NCBI GenBank assembly: GCA_900548285.1 | Contig: URKE01000037.1 | Span: 1-19,104, forward strand | DNA: 19,104 nucleotides | Direction: 5' to 3' | From: an uncultured Eubacteriales bacterium | GTDB lineage: Bacteria; Bacillota; Clostridia; Christensenellales; Borkfalkiaceae | Shown here: piece by piece, positions 13,872 through 19,104 of the stretch | Layout of the letters: every line of letters starts with the position of its first letter | Position numbering within the stretch: the first letter of the stretch is position 1 | Notes under the pieces: model-generated | Database searches by the model: none | Told to the model about the DNA's origin: nothing | The model's input: only the letters and a program-made list of their open reading frames with translations | Made by a program: the position numbers and the translations under genes

Positions 13872-14709
13872 ACGACAAAATTAACAAGAAAAACACGATA
13901 ATGAATAACAAGGCGTTGATTTTTGCGGGAAGAAACTTTAAGGAAATGACGAGAGATCCCGTTATTTATATATTTTGTCTGGCTTTTCCCGTCGCGATGC
14001 TCGCGCTTTTCGCCGTAATAAACCACTACTCGGGCGGTAAATCTCCCGTTTTCGAGTTCCCGTCGCTTATCCCGGGCGCGATAACGTTTTCATATTCGTT
14101 CATCATGCTCACGCAATGTCTGCTCGTTTCCAAAGATAAAACCACTTCTCTTCTGAAACGGCTTTATACCTCCCCGATAAAAAAATCGACTTCGTCATCG
14201 GTTACGCGCTCCCCGCGTTCGTTTTAGGTCTGATTCAGACAATCGTCTGCATTGTCGCGGGATACGTTATTTCGCTATTTATCGGTTCGGGATATATCGG
14301 CTTTGCGGATTGTTTGCTGCTTGCCGCAGAACAGTTGCCCGCCCTTATACTCAACGTGTTTTCAGGCATAATCGTGGGCGCGCTCCTCAACGAAAAGTCC
14401 GCGCCGGCAATAACATCGATCGTCATTTCCGCCTCGGGAATACTCGGCGGGGCCTGGATGCCGCTCGATACGATGGGAGGATTTGAAACGTTTTGCGAGT
14501 TTTTGCCTTTTTACCCGTCGGTTTATCTCGGAAGAATAATCACGGGCGCCACGCACACGCCTACGGACTTTGCAAATCCCGCCGCGGTTTCGGCTTATTC
14601 GTTCGATGCAACGGGCGTCGTATCCGTGATAGTTTTATCCGTTTACGCGCTTGCGGCGATTATTTTTTCCGTGATAACGTTCGGCAAAATGATGAAAAAA
14701 GCGGACTGA
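13868..14709 (+). pseudogene. ABC-2 type permease split by a -1 frameshift at an A7 run
   Basis: The first part (13868-14227 in frame 1) reads MNDKINKKNTIMNNKALIFA onward, with membrane helices around VIYIFCLAFPVAMLALFAVI and ITFSYSFIMLTQCLLV, then KRLYTSPIKK. The protein sequence continues in another frame from 14185 (IDFVIGYALPAFVLGLIQTI) to 14709, including NEKSAPAITS and the family-typical GGAWMPLD. Joined, it is about 280 residues, normal for a DrrB/NodJ-like ABC-2 permease. The break is at seven A (14179-14185) parsed AT[A AAA AAA], which is a classical -1 slippery heptamer; one extra A would also restore the frame. So it may be a broken gene, a homopolymer sequencing error, or a gene expressed by slippage. 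GGAGG precedes the start, which overlaps the ATPase stop. Confidence 0.85.
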
Positions 14710-14739
14710 CAAGCGTAACCGCAACCCGACAACACTTTT

Positions 14740-14790
14740 GAAATTTTAAAGCGCCCCGCGGTTGACGAAAGCAACCGCGGGGCGCAAAAC
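14740..14790. terminator. Bidirectional terminator between the exporter operon and fucI
   Basis: GCGCCCCGCGGTTG pairs perfectly with CAACCGCGGGGCGC (14751-14785), 14 pairs with loop ACGAAAG. On the minus strand it is followed by TTTAAAATTT, serving fucI; on the plus strand by AAAACTTTT, a weaker tail for the exporter operon. Confidence 0.85.
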
Positions 14791-14807
14791 TTTTACAACT
14801 TATAAAA

Positions 14808-16613
14808 TTATTTTCTGACGTTTTTATACATAGGTCCGTAGGCCTCGCAAGCGCGGTAGTCCTGACCTTCTTTATCCATTCCGAACGCATTCCATGCCGC
14901 CGGGCGATAAATATCGTCCTCGCAAACGTTGTGCATGCAAACGGGAATACGGAGCATCGAGCACATCGTGATAAGATCCGCGCCGATATGTCCGTAAGAA
15001 ATCGCGCCGTGGTTCGCGCCCCAATTGTTCATTACGTCGTAAGCCGACTTGAACGCGCCTTTGCCCGTAATTCTCGGAGCAAACCAGGTGCAAGGCCACG
15101 TGTAGTCCGTTCTCTTCCAAAGTTTGTCGGTTACTTCGTCCGGAAGTTTAACCGTCCAACCTTCCACTATTTGAAGAACAGGTCCTAAACCTTTGATAAG
15201 GTTAAGTCTTATCATCGTTGCAGGCATTTCCGCACGCGTTACGAATCTTGACGAATAACCGCCGCCGCGGAAATATCCGAGGTCTGCGTAAGGCCAGGTG
15301 GTCGCACCCATCATTGTGTCGATATCTTTGTCGGTAACTTCCCACCATTTTTTCATTACGGCGTTGCCCTTTTCGTCCTTGACTTCGCCGCAAGCGTCTA
15401 CGCAGCACGCGCCCGAGTTGATAAGGTGAATGAAGCCGTCCGCTTCTTTAGCGTGACCTTCGAGGTCATAACCGGTAACGCGCTTGACCGATTCGCCCGA
15501 CCAGTAGGTACGAACGTCGGCAAACATCTGCGCTCTGCCGGTCAGAAGTTTCATAAACAACATACTCGTTGCGTTGAGTGTGTCGTTTTCCGTGCCGAGA
15601 ATGTACGGTTCTCTCGCTCCGTTCCAGTCGAACGACGAGTTAAGAATGGATTCGGGGAAGTCGCAGTTGGGATAGAAATCCGTCCATTGTCTTTGCCCCT
15701 GGAAACCGCCGACGATCGCGTTATGACCGACCATTTCTTCTTCTCTGCCCTTGGGAAGTTTCTTGTTGCCGTTGAACAAGTCTTTGATTATGCACGCCAT
15801 TTTTGCGGTGAATTCCCAGTCTTTTTCCTTCTGAGCGGGAGTTTTCTGCATTTCGACGGGATTTTTGTCGAAGTCGGGGCGGCATTTTTCTTTAACCCAC
15901 GCGAGAGCCTTTTTATATTCGGTTCTGTCGTAAATACCTTCGGTCATTCTGCGGATAATTTCCACTTCGTCAACCGATTCAACGCGCATTCCGAGATATT
16001 CTTCAAAGAATTCGGGGCTGATAATAGAACCGCCGATACCCATGGTAACCGAACCGATCTGCAAATACGATTTACCTCTCATCGTGGCAACCGCAACGGC
16101 GGCACGGGCAAAACGAAGCATTTTTTCCTGCACGTCGGCGGGAATGGAAGTGTCGTCGGCTTCCTGAACTTCGTGTCCGTAAATACCGAACGCGGGCAAG
16201 CCTTTCTGCGCGTGAGTTGCAAGAACCGAAGCAAGATAAACCGCGCCCGGGCGTTCCGTTCCGTTAAAGCCCCAAACGGCTTTTATCGTCATCGGATCCA
16301 TGTCCATGGTTTCCGCGCCGTAACACCAGCAAGGCGTTACGGTAAGCGTAATATCTACGCCGGCTTTTCTGAACTTGTCCGCGCAAGCGGCGGCTTCGGC
16401 AACACGACCGATAGTCGTATCGGCGATTATTACTTTAACGTGTTCGCCGTTAGAATAGAAAACGTTTTCTTCGATAAGTTTTGCGGCGGACTTCGCCATA
16501 TTCATAGTTTGGTCTTCAAGGCTTTCGCGAACTTTGATTTTGCCGCGTCTGCCGTCGATCGTCGGTCTGATGCCGATTACGGGATATTCCCCGATGAGTC
16601 TTGATTTTGCCAT
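14808..16613 (-). CDS. fucI: L-fucose isomerase
   Basis: This cytoplasmic Mn-dependent enzyme converts L-fucose to L-fuculose; members may also act on D-arabinose. The 601-aa length is close to the usual 590-600. The three metal/catalytic residues known in E. coli FucI (Glu337, Asp361, His528) correspond to Glu342 in ILGTENDTLNA, Asp366 in MFADVRTYW and His535 in NWGANHGAIS. Other conserved blocks include IGIRPTIDGRRG, TPCWCYGAETM, GIYGHEVQE and SVTMGIGGSI. GGAGG lies eight bases before the ATG. It stands alone on its strand; fuculokinase, aldolase and a transporter are not in the window. A divergent AraC-family regulator 132 bp away is the probable controller. Confidence 0.97.
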   Translation of the reverse strand: MAKSRLIGEYPVIGIRPTIDGRRGKIKVRESLEDQTMNMAKSAAKLIEENVFYSNGEHVKVIIADTTIGRVAEAAACADKFRKAGVDITLTVTPCWCYGAETMDMDPMTIKAVWGFNGTERPGAVYLASVLATHAQKGLPAFGIYGHEVQEADDTSIPADVQEKMLRFARAAVAVATMRGKSYLQIGSVTMGIGGSIISPEFFEEYLGMRVESVDEVEIIRRMTEGIYDRTEYKKALAWVKEKCRPDFDKNPVEMQKTPAQKEKDWEFTAKMACIIKDLFNGNKKLPKGREEEMVGHNAIVGGFQGQRQWTDFYPNCDFPESILNSSFDWNGAREPYILGTENDTLNATSMLFMKLLTGRAQMFADVRTYWSGESVKRVTGYDLEGHAKEADGFIHLINSGACCVDACGEVKDEKGNAVMKKWWEVTDKDIDTMMGATTWPYADLGYFRGGGYSSRFVTRAEMPATMIRLNLIKGLGPVLQIVEGWTVKLPDEVTDKLWKRTDYTWPCTWFAPRITGKGAFKSAYDVMNNWGANHGAISYGHIGADLITMCSMLRIPVCMHNVCEDDIYRPAAWNAFGMDKEGQDYRACEAYGPMYKNVRK

Positions 16614-16646
16614 TACGTGTTCCTCCGTAATATTTTTTTCAATTGT

Positions 16647-16702
16647 AATTATATACTTGAAAAAACATTATTACTTGTGCTATAATATAAAAAAGTATAA
16701 TT
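16647..16702. promoter_or_regulatory. Divergent fucI/araC control region with inverted repeat
   Basis: Plus strand: TTGAAA (16657) and TATAAT (16681) with an 18-base spacer form the regulator's promoter. Minus strand: TATAAT (16648-16653) serves fucI but lacks a good -35 (AAGTAA), suggesting activator dependence. AATTATATACTT (16647-16658) and AAGTATAATT (16693-16702) form an inverted repeat overlapping both promoters, and ACTTG recurs 18 bp apart at 16655 and 16673. These are candidate regulator sites. Confidence 0.55.
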
Positions 16703-16745
16703 ATTTTCATATTCATCGCGGTTTTCTCGCGAAAAGCAGGCAGGT

Positions 16746-17588
16746 ATGAGTTTTAATGAACTGAAACAGCACGGAACGGAAGATTTTCCGTTCGGCATAT
16801 ATATAATCGATAAAAGCCACCCGAAATACGAAATGGCTTTCCACTGGCACGCGAGCGTGGAGATTATCCGCGTTCTTAAGGGCGAACTTTCAATCACTCT
16901 CGACAACAAAAATTTCGTGGCGAAAAGCGGCGACGTCGTGTTCGTGAACAGCGAAACGATTCACGGAGCAACGCCCGAAAACTGCGAATACGAATGTCTT
17001 GTTTTTCCGCTCTCGTTTTTGAAAAGCGGAAACAGGACGTGCAACAGATTTCTCGAGGACCTGACGGATAAGAACTGCAAACTCGATTTTCTGCCCCGCA
17101 GCGAAGAACTGAAAACTTGCGCAAACGAACTTTTCAAAACGGTTAAAGAACGGAAAAACGGTTATCAGTTTGTCGCGATTGGGCTTGTTAATCAACTTAT
17201 AGGCTGGTTTATCGCAACCGATCAATACTCTTACGAAACGGATGGACTTAACGTTAAGGACGAGCAGAAAGTTCTTAAACTCAAAAAAACTCTCGCCTTT
17301 ATCCGCGAGAATTTCGATAAGGAAATAACTCTCGACGAGATTGCCGCCGCGGCAGGATTTTCCACGAAATACTTCTGCTCCTTTTTTAAATCGATGACAG
17401 GCAAATCGCCCGTGGAGTACCTTAATTCGTACCGCGTGGAAAGGGCTTGCAGAAAACTGCTCGGGAGCGACCTGACGATTACGCAGATTGCTTACGGCTC
17501 GGGGTTCAACGACCTCAGTTATTTCATCAAAACCTTCAAAAATCTTAAGGGTTGCCCGCCGAGCGTTTACAGAAAAACAGTGCTGTAA
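16746..17588 (+). CDS. AraC-family transcriptional regulator with N-terminal cupin domain
   Basis: The protein has 280 residues. The N-terminal sugar-sensing cupin (about 25-100) includes MAFHWHASVEIIRVLKGELS and SGDVVFVNSETIHGATPE. A helical linker follows, then a C-terminal pair of helix-turn-helix motifs (about 190-275: LDEIAAAAGFSTKYFCSFFK and LTITQIAYGSGFNDLSYFIK), ending in the typical CPPSVYRK. It is divergent from fucI, so regulation of L-fucose use is the simplest role. The start at 16746 follows a weak RBS (GGCAGG); the leader contains a small hairpin (TCGCG/CGCGA). No frameshift or missing motif is seen. The effector is inferred, not shown. Confidence 0.94.
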   Translation: MSFNELKQHGTEDFPFGIYIIDKSHPKYEMAFHWHASVEIIRVLKGELSITLDNKNFVAKSGDVVFVNSETIHGATPENCEYECLVFPLSFLKSGNRTCNRFLEDLTDKNCKLDFLPRSEELKTCANELFKTVKERKNGYQFVAIGLVNQLIGWFIATDQYSYETDGLNVKDEQKVLKLKKTLAFIRENFDKEITLDEIAAAAGFSTKYFCSFFKSMTGKSPVEYLNSYRVERACRKLLGSDLTITQIAYGSGFNDLSYFIKTFKNLKGCPPSVYRKTVL

Positions 17589-17690
17589 TTTTTCGGCGAT
17601 TCATCTCCTCCGATTATCGGCGCGCGTTGCTTAAATACGATTGTTCGATTCTCAAATAATAAATTAATTGAAAAAAGCCCGATAAAATAT

Positions 17691-17719
17691 TTGACAAAAC
17701 GCTCAAAAAAATATAGAAT
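17691..17719 (+). promoter_or_regulatory. Promoter of tRNA-Ser(GGA)
   Basis: TTGACA is followed after 17 bases by TAGAAT, 35 bases before the tRNA. A perfect 7-bp hairpin (CGCTTGC, loop GAACAG, GCAAGCG; 17728-17747) lies between promoter and tRNA. Confidence 0.78.
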
Positions 17720-17754
17720 ATAAAAGACGCTTGCGAACAGGCAAGCGGAAATAA

Positions 17755-17843
17755 GGAAGCGTATCGAAGTGGTCATAACGGGCACGATTGGAAATCGTGT
17801 AGTCTTCACGGGCTCAGGGGTTCGAATCCCCTCGCTTCCGCCA
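17755..17843 (+). tRNA. tRNA-Ser, anticodon GGA
   Basis: Acceptor GGAAGCG pairs with CGCTTCC, then discriminator G and an encoded CCA. Anticodon stem CACGA/TCGTG encloses loop TTGGAAA, giving anticodon GGA (serine UCC/UCU codons). The variable arm and T-arm GGGGTTCGAATCCCC are as expected for a class II tRNA-Ser. Confidence 0.95.
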
Positions 17844-17848
17844 TTAGG

Positions 17849-17896
17849 GAATAATACGAACCCTGACGATAAGTTAGAGTTCGTATTATTCTTTTC
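17849..17896 (+). terminator. Terminator of tRNA-Ser(GGA), shared with tRNA-Ser(GCT)
   Basis: GAATAATACGAAC pairs perfectly with GTTCGTATTATTC (13 pairs), followed by TTTTC. This and the following 25-30 bases are nearly the same as after tRNA-Ser(GCT). Confidence 0.82.
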
Positions 17897-17946
17897 TAAC
17901 GAATATTTCGGCATAAAAGTCGATTTGAACGGCAAAAAGAAGAATC

Positions 17947-17975
17947 AGCCGGGCGTTTAATCGCTCGGCTTTTTC
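17947..17975 (+). terminator. Second terminator downstream of tRNA-Ser(GGA)
   Basis: AGCCGGGCG pairs with CGCTCGGCT (one wobble) around TTTAAT, followed by a run of five T. Its sequence is unrelated to the second terminator at the other tRNA-Ser. Confidence 0.78.
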
Positions 17976-18050
17976 TATGCTCAAAAACAGGTGCTTGCTA
18001 TGAAAGACCGTATAACAGTTTTTTCAATAGACATAACAATAAATATACCG

Positions 18051-18298
18051 CTCCGGTTTTTTGCCTTTCGTCTTTGCCGTTGTAGCACAGTTAAAAGCCG
18101 AAGTAAACGGGAAAAATTGTCGCTGAAAACTTTAATAATACCAAGAGTCAGACTCGCTATTGAGTTTGGCTCTTTTTTTATTTACGCAACAATTTTGTCC
18201 GTTTTCGTTGACTTCGGGGATTGCGACTTTAACTCGCACTTACGTTTGCTTTTCTCGGTGCTACTCCGTCTTTGCCGAAAGGCTAATAAAAACGGAGG
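18051..18298 (+). repeat. 250-bp structured element, copy 2
   Basis: This copy has the same architecture as 2993-3242, in opposite orientation: outer inverted repeats (CTCCGGTTTTTTGCCTTTCG ... CGAAAGGCTAATAAAAACGG, then AGG), GTAGCAC/GTGCTAC, an inner arm CCGAAGT/ACTTCGG, AAAATTGT/ACAATTTT, an apical terminator hairpin and the side hairpin GCGACTTTAACTCGC. Relative to copy 1 the inner arm changes G-C to C-G at one position on both sides, which keeps the pair. TATA occurs just outside each end (TATACCG at left, GTATAAAG at right), a possible target trace. No gene starts at its GGAGG. Confidence 0.82.
18145..18179 (+). terminator. Intrinsic terminator inside element copy 2
   Basis: GAGTCAGACTC pairs with GAGTTTGGCTC around GCTATT, followed by seven T. 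The loop differs from copy 1 while the stem is kept. Confidence 0.7.
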
Positions 18299-18322
18299 TA
18301 TAAAGTGTTGCATTTAGTTTGA

Positions 18323-18550
18323 CAATTCAAGTATGATAAAATCGGAAGTTATTGTTGGGGTTTTGTCGGCGGAATGACTTACACAACCGAGCCGTGGGAT
18401 GATTTCCGGAAAAAATATAAAGAGAATCCCGATATAAACTTTGATTTTACGAAGTGGCAACACGACTTGAGCAGAAGGGATTATCACCCTTACGATCCGC
18501 GAGAAATCGAACTTATCAGACGGTGTAACGAAAGGGCGGATAAAAAATAA
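18323..18550 (+). pseudogene. Remnant reading frame, probable 5'-truncated mobile-element gene
   Basis: An open stretch reads QFKYDKIGSYCWGFVGGMTY through EPWDDFRKKYKENPDINFDF to RRCNERADKK and a TAA at 18550. The only in-frame ATG (18374) gives 58 residues and has no proper RBS. The residues before it (GSYCWGFVGG) look like protein-coding sequence, so the 5' part seems lost. Composition (Trp, Tyr, Asp rich) resembles the small genes of the left-hand mobile element, and it follows element copy 2 as that operon follows copy 1. Family not recognised; it could also be a short functional gene. Confidence 0.45.
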
Positions 18551-18805
18551 GATTCCGAAAAACATATTATATAATAAAGCAAGAAAACATTATATAATAT
18601 AGCAAGAAAACTTTTTAGTCGGAGCCAACAACGCCTTCGGCATCACTGTTTTTTCCGTTTGACGGAAATATTATATTTTTTCTGCAACAGACGTATATGA
18701 TTTGATTTTTTTCGGGGCAAATCGTATATAAAAGAGTTTTTTTGAAAGATTTGTTAAAAAAGAAAATTTTATATTGAATTTTTTATAAAAACCTTTAAAA
18801 AAGAG
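18551..18805. other. AT-rich spacer before the rRNA-type promoters
   Basis: No gene is supported here. It holds a tandem repeat (18559-18606), a small hairpin (TTTCCGT, loop TTG, ACGGAAA at about 18652-18668) flanked by T runs on both sides, and a strongly A/T-rich block just upstream of the first TTGACA that could act as an UP element. Confidence 0.55.
18559..18606. repeat. Tandem duplication of a 23-25-bp AT-rich unit
   Basis: AAAACATATTATATAATAAAGCAAG (18559-18583) is followed directly by a second copy at 18584-18606 that lacks two bases (AAAACATTATATAATATAGC, then AAG). Each contains a palindromic ATTATATAAT core. Confidence 0.75.
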
Positions 18806-18834
18806 TTGACAAGCGGGAGTAGAAGTGGTAAGAT
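18806..18834 (+). promoter_or_regulatory. rRNA-type promoter P1
   Basis: TTGACA, a 17-base spacer and TAAGAT, preceded by a long A/T-rich tract. The sequence ending the spacer (GTGG) and the -10 are repeated in P2. Confidence 0.75.
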
Positions 18835-18932
18835 AAGCAAGCAAATTGAGCGAGGTGCTGCCGAGAAGGTCGCAACGCGAGAAACCCTGAAGAGAAAGCG
18901 AAAAAATATTTTTAAAAAGGTATTAAAAACGC

Positions 18933-18962
18933 TTGACAGAAGGGGAAGCGATGTGGTAAGAT
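18933..18962 (+). promoter_or_regulatory. rRNA-type promoter P2
   Basis: TTGACA, an 18-base spacer and TAAGAT, 127 bp after P1 and with the same GTGGTAAGATA context. Two perfect-consensus -35 boxes in tandem are typical of rRNA operons. Confidence 0.75.
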
Positions 18963-19104
18963 AGGTAGGCTATCGCAAGATGGCACTCTGGCAAACGGAA
19001 GTTTGCCGACGCAGATTAAAAACCGAATAGAAGGAAATGAATTGAAACAAACGACGAATACGAAAGTGTTCATGAACAAAAATGTTTCTGTCAATTTATT
19101 TTTT
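18963..19104 (+). other. Structured leader, probably of a 16S rRNA operon beginning past the window
   Basis: After P2 come two hairpins with stable tetraloops: GCTATC-GCAA-GATGGC (18969-18984) and GGCAAAC-GGAA-GTTTGCC (18990-19007). The end of the window (CAATTTATTTTTT) resembles the T-rich sequence directly before many clostridial 16S rRNA 5' ends. No rRNA sequence itself is in the window, so the rRNA assignment is inference. Confidence 0.55.

Noticed and set aside
14751..14785. Perfect 14-bp inverted repeat as a possible mobile-element end
   Set aside because: It lies between convergent genes and has a short loop and T-rich tail; a bidirectional terminator explains it.
15426..16604. 392-codon plus-strand frame opposite fucI
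   Set aside because: Antisense shadow of a clear L-fucose isomerase.
18912..19094. 60-codon minus-strand frame at the right edge
   Set aside because: It covers the P2 promoter and hairpin leader and has no RBS.
1..19104. CRISPR array, insertion-sequence transposase or integrase gene
   Set aside because: No regularly spaced repeat-spacer array and no transposase or integrase motifs were seen; the mobile-element assignment rests on ArdA, the PcfK-like protein and tRNA context only.

Overview
The window looks like a chromosomal segment of a low-to-moderate GC, endospore-lineage Bacillota, probably a gut Clostridia. This rests on the spoIIGA-sigE-sigG cluster, strong GGAGG ribosome binding sites, TTGACA/TATAAT-type promoters, a clostridial-style glycolytic operon and L-fucose isomerase. 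Genus cannot be assigned from the sequence alone.

Left end (1 to about 3.0 kb, minus strand): part of an integrative/conjugative-element-like operon. It holds tightly packed small genes, an ArdA antirestriction protein, a 32-residue coupled micro-gene, and a PcfK-like protein fused to a MutS mismatch-recognition domain. The operon leaves the window at base 1. Just upstream (2993-3242) is a 250-bp structured element with terminal inverted repeats and an internal terminator hairpin. Beyond it is an unrecognised 204-aa gene with its own promoter, then tRNA-Ser(GCT) with two terminators.

Core (4.4-17.6 kb): the pgk-tpiA-gpmI operon (minus) with a clear promoter and terminator; divergently, a membrane-anchored NDP-sugar 4,6-dehydratase of the CapD/WbpM type. 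Next come spoIIGA-sigE and a sigG that stops after about 95 codons (minus). A TetR regulator with twin operators leads an ABC exporter operon (plus) whose permease is split by a -1 frameshift at an A7 run. L-fucose isomerase (minus) and an AraC-type regulator (plus) are divergent.

Right end (17.7-19.1 kb): tRNA-Ser(GGA) with the same downstream terminator sequence as tRNA-Ser(GCT), then a second terminator, a second copy of the 250-bp element in inverted orientation to the first, and a decayed reading frame. Last are tandem rRNA-type promoters with a hairpin-rich leader; a 16S rRNA gene probably begins just past the right edge.

The most unusual feature is the pair of 250-bp elements. Each lies downstream of a different tRNA-Ser gene, in the same orientation as that tRNA. 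At least one stem shows a compensatory change between copies, and each ends with a GGAGG that can pair with the element's own 5' end. In copy 1 that GGAGG is the ribosome binding site of the first gene of the mobile-element operon, so the element may be a mobile repeat, a structured regulatory RNA, or both.
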